The notes under the pieces are model-generated. The model searched no databases and was not told the DNA's origin. It was given only the letters and a program-made list of their open reading frames with translations. This document shows, piece by piece, positions 1 through 8,537 of a DNA stretch of 27,924 bases. This DNA is from an uncultured Fibrobacter sp. (lineage in GTDB: Bacteria > Fibrobacterota > Fibrobacteria > Fibrobacterales > Fibrobacteraceae), in assembly GCA_937891805.1 (NCBI GenBank), contig CALATK010000115.1, positions 1 through 27,924 on the forward strand, written 5' to 3'. The position numbers and the translations under genes were made by a program. How positions within the stretch are numbered: the first letter of the stretch is position 1; each line of letters starts with the position of its first letter.

Positions 1-3000
1 ACGGAGCCTGCCATGCCCTTGAGGAGTACCGCCGGAGTGTCTTCGACCTTGAGCGTGCAGAAGCGGGCTTCGAAGCGTTCGGAGAGGTTCTGCACAAAGC
101 GCGGCCAGTGCTTGGCACCCGGAATCAGGTCCTTGAGGTTAGAGACCATCTGGCAACCGTTGCAGACGCCGAGCGTGAAGGTGTCCTTGCGGTTGAAGTA
201 AGCTTCGAATTCGGCACGGGCCTTCGGGTTGAAGAGGATGCTCTTGGCCCAGCCTTCGCCAGCACCGAGAACGTCACCGTAGCTGAAGCCACCGCAAGCC
301 ACGAGACCGTTGAAGTCCTTGAGGCTTACGCGGCCTTCGAGAATGTCGGTCATGTGAACGTCAATGGATTCGAAGCCTGCCTTCTGGAAGGCGGCAGCCA
401 TTTCGAGTTCGCCATTGACGCCCTGTTCACGGAGGATTGCCATCTTCGGGCGGCTTGCGTAGTCCTTCACGACCTTTGCAGACGCCGCCACGTCGAAGGT
501 GACCTTCGGCGTGATACCCGGATTGTCCTGTTCCAACTTGAGCTTGTATTCGCTTTCGGCACAATCCGGGTTATCGCGGAGGGCCGCGATGCGGCGGGTC
601 GTGTCGCTCCAGATGGCGCGGAGATCCGAGAGGCCTTCGGCGTAGTCACCGATGACCAGGTTGTACGTATCGTTGAGAGTTGCAATTTCAGAAACCGTAT
701 CGCCGAGACCAGCGGCAGCAAATGCGTCGCGCACAGCAGCGAGGTCGGCATTCTTCACCTGGAGCACGGCACCGAGTTCTTCGTTGAAGAGGGCGTCGAT
801 GAGGTTGCCCTTGAGGGCGTCAGCCTTCACCGTCACGCCCACGTGGCCTGCGAATGCCATTTCGGCAAGCGTCGTGTAGAGGCCGCCATCGCTCTTGTCG
901 TGGTAGGCCATAATCTTGCCAGCCGCATTGAGCTTCTGGATGGTTTCGAAGAAGGCGCGAAGTTCCTTGGCGCTGTCCACATCCGGAGCCTTGTCGCCGA
1001 GGTTGCAGTAAACCTGAGCTGCGATGGAAGCACCCATGCGGTTCTTGCCGCGAGCGAGGTCCACGAGAACGAGGGTCGAATCCTTGTCCTGCAGCAGCTG
1101 CGGGGTAAGCGTCTTGCGCACATCGGCGCAAGGAGCAAAGGCACTAATCACGAGCGAAATCGGAGCGGTCACGCGGTGGCTACCCTGAGCGTCAGACCAC
1201 ACGGTGCTCATGCTCATGGAGTCCTTACCCACCGGAATTGTAATGCCAAGTTCCGGGCAGAGTTCCATACCGATGGACTTCACGGCTTCGTAGAGGTCGG
1301 CGCCATCGCCTTCGTAGTTCGGCGTAGCCATCCAGTTTGCAGACAAGTTTACGCGGCCCATATCAGGCACGCAAGCGGCAGCCATGTTCGTGAGAGATTC
1401 TGCCACCGTCATGCGGGCAGCAGCGGCCGGAGAAATCAAAGCAACCGGAGCGCGTTCGCCCATGCTCATCACTTCACCTTCGTAAGTATCAAGCGTCGCG
1501 CTGGTCACGGCGCAGTCGGCGACAGGCACCTGCCACGGTCCAACCATCTGGTCGCGGCAAATCATACCCGTCACAGAACGGTCACCGATAGAAATGAGGA
1601 ACGTCTTGTCGGCGACAGTCGGGTTTGCGAGCACACGGTGAGCCACGTCCTTGATAGTTGCATCGGCCGGAACCACCGTAGAATTGAGCGGGCGCTTCTG
1701 ACTCTTTTCGTTACGGATCATGCGGGGCGGCTTGCCGAGGAGCACACCCAGCGGCATGTCAATCGGAGTCGTGCCGAAGTGCTTATCGGTAAGAGTGAGG
1801 TGCTTTTCGGGGATTGCCTCGCCCACCACGGCATACGGGCAGCGTTCACGCTTACAGATTGCGTCGAACACATCCAGCTTGTCGCCAGCAATAGCGATAA
1901 CGTAACGTTCCTGGGATTCGTTACTCCAGATTTCGAAGGGGCTCATACCCGGTTCGTCGTTCGGCACATTGCGCAGTTCAAACTTACCGCCGAGGCCGCC
2001 ATCGTTCACGAGTTCCGGGAAGGCGTTCGAAAGTCCACCTGCACCCACGTCGTGAATGAAGGTAATCGGGTTTTCTTCGTCCATCGCCCAGCAGCGGTCG
2101 ATGACTTCCTGGCAGCGGCGTTCCATTTCGGGGTTTTCACGCTGCACAGACGCAAAGTCCAAAGATTCGTTACCGGCACCGTTCTGCACGGAGCTAGCAG
2201 CACCGCCACCGAGACCGATGAGCATGGCCGGACCGCCGAGCACAATCAGGTGGTCACCCGGGTCGATGTGACCCTTTTCGATATGTTCATGCTTGATGTT
2301 GCCGAGACCACCAGCCAGCATAATCGGCTTGTGGTAACCGCGGACTTCCTTGCCGTTCTGGGCATCGACTTCCTGTTCGAAAGTGCGGAAGTAACCGAGG
2401 ATGTTCGGACGGCCGTATTCGTTGTTGAACGCGGCACCACCCAGCGGGCCTTCGATCATGATGTCGAGGGCAGACGCAATGCGGGACGGGCTTCCAAAGT
2501 CCTTTTCCCAAGGTTGGACTGCGCCCGGCAGTTTCAAGTTCGAGACGCTGAAGCCCGTGAGACCGGCCTTCGGCTTGGAACCCTTACCCGTGGCACCTTC
2601 GTCACGGATTTCGCCACCACTACCGGTAGCGGCACCCGGGAACGGAGAAATGGCCGTCGGGTGGTTGTGAGTTTCGACCTTCATGAGGATGTCGACTTCT
2701 TCGTGGTGGAAGTCGTACTTGTTATTGCGCGGGTCGGCATAGTAGCGGCCAGCGACAGCGCCCTTCATCACGGCGGCGTTGTCCTTGTACGCGCTAAAAA
2801 TGTTCGAGTTGTGGAGCTGGTAGGTGTTCTTGATCATCTGGAACAGGGACTTGTCCTGTTTGACGCCGTCGATGGTCCATTCGGCACCGAACACCTTGTG
2901 GCGGCAGTGTTCCGAGTTGGCCTGAGCGAACATGTAGAGTTCCACATCGGTCGGGTTGCGCTTGAGTTCGGTGAAATTCTTCACCAGGTAGTCGATTTCG

Positions 3001-3554
3001 TCCGGGGAAAGAGCGAGGCCCATTTCCTTGTCGGCCTTCACGAGGGCGTCGCGGCCTTCGGTAAGCACCGGAATCACGTTCAGCGGGCGCGGTTCTTCCT
3101 TGCTGAAGAGGACTTCCAAGGAGACGGTGTCGGCGAAAACGGCCTGCGTCATGCGGTCGTGAATCTTGGCCGCAATCTGGGCGCGTGCACCGGCAGGCAC
3201 AGAACCTTCGAACTTCACATAGTAAGCGATTGCGCGTTCAATGCGCTTGATGGCCAGAAGGCCGCAAATGTGAGCGATATCGGTCGCCTTCGAGCTCCAC
3301 GGACTAATGGTACCCGGACGCGGGCACACCACAAAGAGTTCGCCTTCGAGAGCCTTGGGTTCGCGGGCCGGACCGTAGTGCAGCACCTTCTTCAGAGTTT
3401 CGGTTTCTGCATCGGAAAGTTCGGCGGACAGGTCCACCACATGCAGAAATTCAGCATAAACGGAAGCGACAGAAAGGCCTGCGCTCTTGAAATCGGAAGA
3501 AAGTTTCTGGAGACGGAAATCCGACAGAGCCGGCGTACCACGAAGAATGAGCAT
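1..3554 (-). CDS. purL: phosphoribosylformylglycinamidine synthase, large single-chain form (3' truncated by window edge)
   Basis: Converts FGAR, glutamine and ATP to FGAM in cytosolic purine synthesis. The minus-strand reading starts at ATG 3554-3552, with GAGG six bases upstream, and runs open to the window edge (about 1184 codons). An N-terminal PurS-like region is followed by the FGAM synthetase core with [20 protein letters not shown], the glycine-rich [18 protein letters not shown] and [17 protein letters not shown]. The C-terminal glutamine amidotransferase domain shows the nucleophile Cys in LGVCNGCQM. About 110 residues, including the downstream catalytic His and Glu, should lie outside the window, since E. 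coli PurL has about 1295 residues. The large form carries its own glutaminase and needs no separate PurQ or PurS. The gene almost never uses codons that would give stops on the opposite strand, which creates a long false antisense frame. Identification is secure. Confidence 0.97.
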   Translation of the reverse strand, partial: MLILRGTPALSDFRLQKLSSDFKSAGLSVASVYAEFLHVVDLSAELSDAETETLKKVLHYGPAREPKALEGELFVVCPRPGTISPWSSKATDIAHICGLLAIKRIERAIAYYVKFEGSVPAGARAQIAAKIHDRMTQAVFADTVSLEVLFSKEEPRPLNVIPVLTEGRDALVKADKEMGLALSPDEIDYLVKNFTELKRNPTDVELYMFAQANSEHCRHKVFGAEWTIDGVKQDKSLFQMIKNTYQLHNSNIFSAYKDNAAVMKGAVAGRYYADPRNNKYDFHHEEVDILMKVETHNHPTAISPFPGAATGSGGEIRDEGATGKGSKPKAGLTGFSVSNLKLPGAVQPWEKDFGSPSRIASALDIMIEGPLGGAAFNNEYGRPNILGYFRTFEQEVDAQNGKEVRGYHKPIMLAGGLGNIKHEHIEKGHIDPGDHLIVLGGPAMLIGLGGGAASSVQNGAGNESLDFASVQRENPEMERRCQEVIDRCWAMDEENPITFIHDVGAGGLSNAFPELVNDGGLGGKFELRNVPNDEPGMSPFEIWSNESQERYVIAIAGDKLDVFDAICKRERCPYAVVGEAIPEKHLTLTDKHFGTTPIDMPLGVLLGKPPRMIRNEKSQKRPLNSTVVPADATIKDVAHRVLANPTVADKTFLISIGDRSVTGMICRDQMVGPWQVPVADCAVTSATLDTYEGEVMSMGERAPVALISPAAAARMTVAESLTNMAAACVPDMGRVNLSANWMATPNYEGDGADLYEAVKSIGMELCPELGITIPVGKDSMSMSTVWSDAQGSHRVTAPISLVISAFAPCADVRKTLTPQLLQDKDSTLVLVDLARGKNRMGASIAAQVYCNLGDKAPDVDSAKELRAFFETIQKLNAAGKIMAYHDKSDGGLYTTLAEMAFAGHVGVTVKADALKGNLIDALFNEELGAVLQVKNADLAAVRDAFAAAGLGDTVSEIATLNDTYNLVIGDYAEGLSDLRAIWSDTTRRIAALRDNPDCAESEYKLKLEQDNPGITPKVTFDVAASAKVVKDYASRPKMAILREQGVNGELEMAAAFQKAGFESIDVHMTDILEGRVSLKDFNGLVACGGFSYGDVLGAGEGWAKSILFNPKARAEFEAYFNRKDTFTLGVCNGCQMVSNLKDLIPGAKHWPRFVQNLSERFEARFCTLKVEDTPAVLLKGMAGS

Positions 3555-3592
3555 TATAAACCTCGGTTTGATTTTTTACGAGGGGAAAGATA
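3555..3592 (-). promoter_or_regulatory. purL promoter -10-like motif and leader
   Basis: On the minus strand TATCTTT followed by CCCC lies at 3592-3587 and below, leaving a leader of about 25-30 nt before the purL ATG with GAGG as SD. The same TATCTTTnCCC arrangement precedes guaA and the small gene starting at 18230. Motif recognition is by eye; no transcription start is known. Confidence 0.4.
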
Positions 3593-3602
3593 GAAAATAG
3601 GT

Positions 3603-3664
3603 ATGAGGTCGCTCGTTTCACTCGCTTTGAGCTATGAGCTTTTATAATCGTGCCTTCGGCGCCA
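3603..3664. repeat. heptamer repeat element A with TTCG hairpin
   Basis: Three 7-bp units (GCTTTGA, GCTATGA, GCTTTTA) occupy 3624-3644 and are followed by the small hairpin GCC-TTC-GGC at 3652-3660. The flank GAGGTCGCT...CGCTTTGAG at 3605-3632 recurs in altered form at 18286-18303, next to another heptamer tract. The element sits directly upstream of the purL promoter. It is one of at least seven loci of this type in the window. Confidence 0.6.
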
Positions 3665-3692
3665 TATTTTAACTCAATGTTCAAACCTAAAA

Positions 3693-3710
3693 GCCTTGCC
3701 TGGGCAAGGC
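3693..3710 (-). terminator. possible secondary terminator hairpin
   Basis: GCCTTGCC and GGCAAGGC form a perfect stem with a 2-nt gap (in practice 7 bp and a 4-nt loop). In the minus direction it is followed by TTTTAGG. It lies just beyond the stronger terminator at 3722-3748 and could be a backup for the same operon. Confidence 0.45.
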
Positions 3711-3721
3711 GCATTCATAAC

Positions 3722-3748
3722 ACAAAAACGGCCCGCGGGGCGGGTCGT
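3722..3748 (-). terminator. Rho-independent terminator of the 4866-3806 operon
   Basis: Read on the minus strand, ACGACCCGC, a 3-nt loop and GCGGGCCGT form a 9-bp stem with one mismatch or wobble, followed by TTTTTGTG. It lies about 60 nt after the stop codon at 3806. Confidence 0.8.
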
Positions 3749-3805
3749 TTGGTGTTATTTTGTAACTCGTTGAGAGTCAAGAAGATGCCCTTGCGGGGGC
3801 GACAA

Positions 3806-4297
3806 CTATTCCTCGCCTTCCTCACCTTCCTCTTCTTCAGCAACGGCGGCAGCGATAGTTGCATTGCCAAGCAAAGCACCGACATCAATGGACTTGAGAC
3901 CGGCAAGGGTCTTCAGGTCGGTCTTCTTGTCCACATCCACCTTGTCGAAGGTCGTGACGATGTAGTAGGCCGCGGTCGGTTCAAAACGACGTGTCTTCTG
4001 GGAAATGCTGTTGGAACCCTTGGTAGCCGGGAAATACTTGCCTTCCAGCTTAGCCATGTCCTGGGAAGTCTTTGCCCCCTGTACGGCATCGCAGGTCAGC
4101 GCCCACAGCATCTTGGTGGTGCCAGCGGTAGAGTTCACGTACTCGATAATCTTGCTGGAGCCCTTGAAACTGTTGCCCGTGGTCTTGGTGTAATGTTCCG
4201 TCGCCTGGGTCACATAGTTCCCCTTCTGCATAAAGAGCATGGCGGCAATGGCCACCACCAGGACGGTCAAAACGATTGCAATGTTCTTGATATTCAT
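3806..4297 (-). CDS. hypothetical single-span membrane protein, second of a tandem pair
   Basis: A protein of 163 residues with no recognised family. Residues about 5-22 form one hydrophobic segment followed by a hydrophilic domain, so it is probably an inner-membrane-anchored periplasmic protein. The tail is extremely acidic (EEEEGEEGEE). Just after the membrane segment it reads KGNYVTQA; the upstream neighbour reads KGNYNDQA at the same place, suggesting the two are diverged paralogues. ATG 4297 has GGAG seven bases upstream. The gene begins 11 bases after the neighbour's stop and is followed by a terminator, so the two form a two-gene operon. Function unknown. Confidence 0.8.
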   Translation of the reverse strand: MNIKNIAIVLTVLVVAIAAMLFMQKGNYVTQATEHYTKTTGNSFKGSSKIIEYVNSTAGTTKMLWALTCDAVQGAKTSQDMAKLEGKYFPATKGSNSISQKTRRFEPTAAYYIVTTFDKVDVDKKTDLKTLAGLKSIDVGALLGNATIAAAVAEEEEGEEGEE

Positions 4298-4308
4298 CCT
4301 AAATCTCC

Positions 4309-4866
4309 TTATTCAAAGTGGAAAGCCGCAGGAGCTTCCAGTTTAAAGGCTTCGTCCATGTTGTATTCCACCAGGGCCTTGTAATCGCTGTCCTTGAGCT
4401 TACCCTTCACAAAGGTGAAGCTGAGGGTGCAATTCTTGCCGCAGGCCACTTCCTTCACGCCGCCTTCGTCCTTCAGCAGGAACTTGTCGGCAAGGCCGCC
4501 CTTTTCGTTAATATCGTTCTGGACCTTGTCCGGAATACCTGCAGCAGTGTACATGTAAGAAAGCTGTTTCAGACGGGCATCCTTGTCGCCTTCAATGGCC
4601 TTGACTGCCGCATTAAAACTTGCCTCGGACTTGTCGCCAGTAAGGGTCGCATACACCAGCTTCCAAGCCATGCCGTACTGGTCCATGGATTTCCACTGTT
4701 CCTGGAGCATTCCGTTGGCCTTTTCCTGGTAGGCACCCACCTGCTCCTTAACGGAAGCCTGAGCCTGATCGTTATAGTTACCCTTGAGAATCATCATGAC
4801 CACAATGAGGACCACGATAAGGACCGCATCCACAATGGCCAGAATCTTGAATTTTTGATTGTTCAT
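4309..4866 (-). CDS. hypothetical single-span membrane protein, first of a tandem pair
   Basis: A protein of 185 residues with one hydrophobic segment at about 9-27 (Leu/Ile/Val-rich), then KGNYNDQA and a mostly helical, charged periplasmic-type domain with two nearby Cys (ACGKNC, about residues 143-146) that could form a disulfide. The start is well supported by AGAAGGA about eight bases before the ATG. It shares its overall plan and KGNY motif with the gene immediately downstream. It is the first gene of the unit and diverges from the plus-strand gene at 5036 across an A-tract-rich region. No family was recognised. Confidence 0.8.
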   Translation of the reverse strand: MNNQKFKILAIVDAVLIVVLIVVMMILKGNYNDQAQASVKEQVGAYQEKANGMLQEQWKSMDQYGMAWKLVYATLTGDKSEASFNAAVKAIEGDKDARLKQLSYMYTAAGIPDKVQNDINEKGGLADKFLLKDEGGVKEVACGKNCTLSFTFVKGKLKDSDYKALVEYNMDEAFKLEAPAAFHFE

Positions 4867-4892
4867 ATAAAATCCTTCTTGATAGAACGGTT

Positions 4893-4920
4893 TTAGTAGA
4901 ATTTAATTCTTAATTTGCAA
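4893..4920 (-). promoter_or_regulatory. candidate promoter of the tandem membrane-protein operon
   Basis: On the minus strand TTGCAA (4920-4915) is followed after 16 bases by TACTAA (4898-4893), a weak sigma70-like pair. Spacing is plausible but matches to consensus are partial. Confidence 0.3.
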
Positions 4921-4992
4921 AAAAGAAGACATTTTTTGAAAAAAAGGTCAAAAAAGGGGACTATTTCCGTAAAAAAAAGGAAATCTCCCCCC
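4919..4992. promoter_or_regulatory. phased A-tracts and inverted repeat in a divergent promoter region
   Basis: Runs of six to eight A or T are centred near 4921, 4934, 4942, 4952 and 4974, close to helical phase, so this DNA is probably curved. Within it GGGGA-ct-ATTTCC (4956-4968) and GGAAAT-c-TCCCC (4979-4990) form an 11-bp imperfect inverted repeat around a 10-nt loop. It sits about 35-70 bases ahead of the plus-strand gene's -10 motif and could be an operator or curved upstream element. It serves either or both of the divergent genes starting at 4866 and 5036. Confidence 0.45.
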
Positions 4993-5022
4993 AAAAGAGC
5001 AATTTTACAGAGAGAACCTTTT

Positions 5023-5028
5023 TATATT
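5023..5028 (+). promoter_or_regulatory. -10-like TATATT, 7 nt before the start codon
   Basis: TATATT ends seven bases before ATG 5036, so a transcript would begin at or next to the start codon. GGAGG lies only two bases before the ATG, too close for normal SD use. Confidence 0.4.
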
Positions 5029-5035
5029 GGAGGCG

Positions 5036-5545
5036 ATGGCAAACGAACCCGAAAAGACAAAAATCCCCTCCCAGATTATTTTCGAAAACCTGAGGGAACT
5101 CCTGCGGGCCAAGAACACCGCCCACGAGTCCATGTTCAAGTTCCATTGGAAAAAGATGTGGCCCTTCAGCCTCATCTGGCCCCAAGTGGACTACGAGCGC
5201 ATCGTGCGGCTCATGAGCGAAATCCGCAAAAACGCCATCATCCAGAAAAACCTGGTTTTGCAGGCCAAAAATGTCGCCAAGGAGTTTGAAAAAGAATTCC
5301 TGGACGCCGTTCCCGCCTACCTTGACGCCCTTGACGTTTCTTGCCAGAAACTTTCGGCAGCGGCCCAGTGGAAGCAGGACATGCTCCTAAAACGCATCCA
5401 CAAAGACGTGAAGTTCCGCCGGGATGTCTCGGAATACAACCGCATTCTTAAAGAATACGAAGAAGCTCAGGGAAACCTGGTACGGGCTGGAGCCTTTGTG
5501 CAGGTCGGCTGGGGAAAAGTGGTACAGGCAAAGTCTAACGTGTAA
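5036..5545 (+). CDS. hypothetical helical protein
   Basis: About 169 residues, predicted soluble and largely alpha-helical with many charged residues. No signal peptide or clear membrane span is seen; residues about 42-55 are Trp-rich (KKMWPFSLIWPQ). No family was recognised. ATG 5036 was chosen over an in-frame TTG nine bases upstream: the ATG gives MANEPEK, while the TTG overlaps the -10-like TATATT. The stop codon (5543-5545) lies inside the heptamer element that also contains the stop of the convergent glycosyltransferase. Real coding is supported by even codon use and the lack of a better frame. Confidence 0.7.
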   Translation: MANEPEKTKIPSQIIFENLRELLRAKNTAHESMFKFHWKKMWPFSLIWPQVDYERIVRLMSEIRKNAIIQKNLVLQAKNVAKEFEKEFLDAVPAYLDALDVSCQKLSAAAQWKQDMLLKRIHKDVKFRRDVSEYNRILKEYEEAQGNLVRAGAFVQVGWGKVVQAKSNV

Positions 5546-5590
5546 TGTGGAATGTGAAGTGTGTAATGGGGAATTTCACATTACACACTT
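5540..5590. repeat. heptamer foldback element B
   Basis: Degenerate 7-bp units (AATGTGG, AATGTGA, AGTGTGT, AATGGGG) run from 5544. A perfect 12-bp inverted repeat, AAGTGTGTAATG (5557-5568) against CATTACACACTT (5579-5590), surrounds a 10-nt loop. The stop codons of both convergent genes (TAA 5543-5545 plus, TAA 5583-5581 minus) are inside the element. It lacks a T-tract but could still act as a bidirectional transcript end. Confidence 0.75.
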
Positions 5591-6288
5591 GAAAAAATTG
5601 CTCTTGCTAAATTCAGCCGCCACTTTATTTTCTGCAAAAAAACTGCGGGTGAATTTCCAATGTGCGTCGCATTACCACTATGCTGACGATACTCAATAAG
5701 AGGCTCCGTAACATACGACACCCTGAAAAATTTCTCGGCAACAAGCCCTAACCATTGATCGTGCATGGGAAGATTTCTGGGGAATGGAAGAGCCCTATCC
5801 AAGATACTCCGGCGGAATGCCATACAGCAACCCGTAAAGGAATTTTTCCACCAATTGGCAAACACCCCCTTCGTGTAAGGGCGAATTTCGCTCAACTTGC
5901 CATCGCGAACCCACGAGGAACCGGACGGCTCGGAAGGTCGAAGCATCCATGCATTATGAATCACAAGGTCCGCGTCTTTCAGCGCCGCAAGAACTTTCTC
6001 CACTTTTCCCGGAAGCCAAATATCATCTTGATCGGCGAGGAAGATGAATTCCCCCTTAGATGCCTGCAGAGCACGTTCATAATTATAGATAACGCCCAGA
6101 TGCTTTTCGGCGGGCAACACACGGACTCGCGGTTCTTTCAATGATTCAACCACCAGCAAGGTATCGTCAGTAGAACCATCGTCAGCGACAATAACTTCGG
6201 CATCCGTGGGCAACTGCGAAAGAATACTTTCCAGCTGTTCGCGGATAAATTTACCGCCGTTATATGTCGCCATGCAGACCGAAATCAT
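5581..6288 (-). CDS. glycosyltransferase family 2
   Basis: A 235-residue GT-A fold enzyme that likely transfers a nucleotide-activated sugar to a lipid-linked glycan on the cytoplasmic face of the inner membrane. The N-terminus MISVCMATYNGG is the usual GT2 opening; ADDGSTDD lies at residues 35-42 and the metal-binding region ADQDDIW at 85-91, with a later MHDQW motif. ATG 6288 is chosen over in-frame GTG codons at 6297 and 6294 because those fall within the G-rich SD region. It starts 12 bases after the stop of the upstream GT2 and ends the flippase-aminotransferase operon. It strongly resembles the orphan GT2 at 21251 (shared LPFPRN and DQDDxWLP). The sugar transferred cannot be told. Confidence 0.9.
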   Translation of the reverse strand: MISVCMATYNGGKFIREQLESILSQLPTDAEVIVADDGSTDDTLLVVESLKEPRVRVLPAEKHLGVIYNYERALQASKGEFIFLADQDDIWLPGKVEKVLAALKDADLVIHNAWMLRPSEPSGSSWVRDGKLSEIRPYTKGVFANWWKNSFTGCCMAFRRSILDRALPFPRNLPMHDQWLGLVAEKFFRVSYVTEPLIEYRQHSGNATHIGNSPAVFLQKIKWRLNLARAIFSSV

Positions 6289-6300
6289 ATCCACCACCCC

Positions 6301-7281
6301 CTAATGCTTCAAAAACACACTAGGGATAAACAACTTGGGCAACCGCTTAACAAAGCCCATCGAAAACGACGCCAACTGAGGAAGTCGCTTTAGAGCCTCC
6401 CCCTTATTGTTGTACGCCAAGGCAGAAAACCAGGCCGTCTTAAACGCCTGGCGAGCCTTTGAATATAATGAATGACCTTTGTAGCAATCAATTGCCCTAA
6501 GCATTCCCTCGTAGATCTTGTTTATCGTCTCTTTATTTTTCAACGACGACAAATTGTTCCCATGAATGCGGTAATGACAGCAGTTGCAGCTAATGACAGG
6601 GACTTTTCCATATTCATACAGTAACTTGAGAATCATGGGAAAATCTTCCTGAAAACAGGATTCATTATAACCACCGAGCCGACGGAACTCCGCCACGTCT
6701 ATCATTTCAGAACAGCCGTGAATTTCCTTTCTACCCAGAAAAAACTCTTCAAAGGAAACTTCGGGAATAGATTTCAAATACCTCGGGTCAGGATTTGGAT
6801 TCACAACCCCATTTTCGTCCATTGTATGGATTTGACCAAAGCAGGCCTTGTACTGCGGATGATTTACCAAGAAATCGCTCTGGACTTTCAACCGATCCGG
6901 TGGCATTATATCGTCTGAGGCAAATGAACAAAAATACTTGCCACGCGCCATGGACAAAAGTTCGTTCATGGTAGCCACGACTCCCCTATTTTCGCGATGG
7001 ACATAGGTAAATCGCAATTCGGAGGAAAGTTTCTCTAGAATTTCGGGAGAAATATCTGTACTGCCATCATCGATAACGACAAGTTCAAAAGTCACCCCCG
7101 TCTGTGTCATTACCGAACGGACCGCCGCTTCCACAAACTTTTCGTGATTGTAGCTGGCCATAAGCACCGACACGAGCGGCGGAAGCTCCCGCTGTTCTGT
7201 CTCGACCCCTTGAGCGAAGGCCTTCACGTAAACATTCTCGGTCATCTTTTCGGCAAACATGTTGGTTACGGAGTATTCCAC
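6301..7281 (-). CDS. glycosyltransferase family 2
   Basis: A 326-residue GT2 with a longer N-terminal lead. The GT-A domain starts at about residue 35 (PLVSVLMASYNHEKF) with VVIDDGSTD and the DxD-type FASDDIMPP. The C-terminal part holds a Cys/His cluster (SCNCCHYRIH) and a basic, hydrophobic tail that may bind membrane. The GTG start at 7281 has GGAGG five bases upstream and overlaps the flippase stop by 16 bases; the next ATG (7260) has no SD. It follows the Wzx-like gene and precedes another GT2, so it probably acts in building the same repeat unit. The acceptor and donor are unknown. Confidence 0.9.
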   Translation of the reverse strand: MEYSVTNMFAEKMTENVYVKAFAQGVETEQRELPPLVSVLMASYNHEKFVEAAVRSVMTQTGVTFELVVIDDGSTDISPEILEKLSSELRFTYVHRENRGVVATMNELLSMARGKYFCSFASDDIMPPDRLKVQSDFLVNHPQYKACFGQIHTMDENGVVNPNPDPRYLKSIPEVSFEEFFLGRKEIHGCSEMIDVAEFRRLGGYNESCFQEDFPMILKLLYEYGKVPVISCNCCHYRIHGNNLSSLKNKETINKIYEGMLRAIDCYKGHSLYSKARQAFKTAWFSALAYNNKGEALKRLPQLASFSMGFVKRLPKLFIPSVFLKH

Positions 7282-8537
7282 TTGAGCCTCCGAACCAAGA
7301 TGTAAAGTGTCACCAGATACAAGAAATTTTCCGCAGCATAGGCAAGCATGGGGCCGTTAAAATCGACAAGCTTGACTCCAACAAGCGTTCCGACAGACAA
7401 GAAAATCTCTGAACATATTTCAACGGTTATAAACTTCACCGTTTCTGCCCGAGCAATTAGCACAAGTGCTAGGGCATATCCGCCGGCCCTGAAAAAATCA
7501 CCAACAAGCTGAAGCGGCAGGTAATCAACCGCCCCCATATAGGCCGAAGAAAACAGCACCTGCACCAGGAGACTCCTGCCAAAATACAACGTGGCTATCA
7601 TCACGAGGGATATTCCCATGACCCGAAGCAAAACTGGGTGGAACATACCAAAAAAATCTGTCCGGGACATTTTGGGAGAAATCTTCGGCAAAATGATTAC
7701 CGTAAGTATGGCGGACATGGCCATAAACATGAAGTCTGAAACCTTCCAGATACTTTGCCAGATTCCAGCAGCGTCGTTTCCGAAATTGGAAGCCACCGTA
7801 AGACGCATTACCGTGAGCACTACCGGAGTGAGCGCCATGGGGACAAGCCCCATAAGGGCATAGGACAGCCATGGTCTGCGGCTATCAAGAGCCGTTTTCC
7901 AAATATGCTTAACGCTAAAGCCCGCCTGACTTGCTATACGGATGGCAAGGAACGCCGCCACAATAGACTGGGTGGCAATAATCGACAAAACCGACAGCCG
8001 TCCCGTAAACAAGAAAAAAGCTACCCAGAGCACCTGCCAGATGGATGACGCGATATTGATAGTCGCCCATTTGCGGTTCTCGTCAAGGCCATTCATGACC
8101 GCGGCCGTAATGGTTATGATATTTGTGGCAAAAATGCCCGGCAAGGCAAACAGAATTGCCGCCTGGGCAAGGCGAGTGGGGATTCCCGGCAAGAGAGTAT
8201 CTAGCGGGGCCATGAAGCAGAACAGAAGTGCCGCAACAAACGTGAACAGGCTTGCAAACGTAGTAAGACGGAGACCGCCACGCCAAATGCCTAGCAACTT
8301 TTCTTTCGAGTTCTTGTTTTGAGCGGTAAGGGCAGTCCAACCATTCTGCAACGCCAAAGACGAGGTTGCCTGACCAATGGTCATTAGATTGAGGAACTGT
8401 CCCACACAGGCAAACGCTGCTGGCGGCAAGAATATCGCCAACAGCTTGTTGATGGCAAAAGCCCGGATGGCGTTCACCAGGGTTACCGCCCCGGAGCCTG
8501 CAAAAAGTTTCGCGAATTTCAAATCAGAAGATTTCAT
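7266..8537 (-). CDS. Wzx-like polysaccharide repeat-unit flippase (MOP/PST family)
   Basis: A 423-residue polytopic membrane protein with about 10-12 hydrophobic spans throughout, as expected for MOP-superfamily lipid-linked oligosaccharide flippases that move undecaprenyl-linked glycans to the periplasm. The stretch AAGIWQSIWKVSDFMF resembles the WzxE-like subgroup often found with FdtA/FdtB or WecE genes. The start ATG 8537 overlaps the aminotransferase stop by one base (TGATG), showing translational coupling; a TTG one codon upstream is less likely. It sits between the aminotransferase and two glycosyltransferases. No Wzy polymerase is visible in the window. Confidence 0.87.
   Translation of the reverse strand: MKSSDLKFAKLFAGSGAVTLVNAIRAFAINKLLAIFLPPAAFACVGQFLNLMTIGQATSSLALQNGWTALTAQNKNSKEKLLGIWRGGLRLTTFASLFTFVAALLFCFMAPLDTLLPGIPTRLAQAAILFALPGIFATNIITITAAVMNGLDENRKWATINIASSIWQVLWVAFFLFTGRLSVLSIIATQSIVAAFLAIRIASQAGFSVKHIWKTALDSRRPWLSYALMGLVPMALTPVVLTVMRLTVASNFGNDAAGIWQSIWKVSDFMFMAMSAILTVIILPKISPKMSRTDFFGMFHPVLLRVMGISLVMIATLYFGRSLLVQVLFSSAYMGAVDYLPLQLVGDFFRAGGYALALVLIARAETVKFITVEICSEIFLSVGTLVGVKLVDFNGPMLAYAAENFLYLVTLYILVRRLKWNTP

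Noticed and set aside
108..3593. Open plus-strand frame of 1161 codons antisense to purL
   Set aside because: It is the shadow of strongly biased purL codons; its protein is His/Val-rich with no family motif, and the minus strand encodes unmistakable PurL.
3451..3714. Minus-strand frame of 87 codons overlapping the purL start
   Set aside because: It begins inside a terminator hairpin, crosses repeat element A and overlaps purL out of frame.
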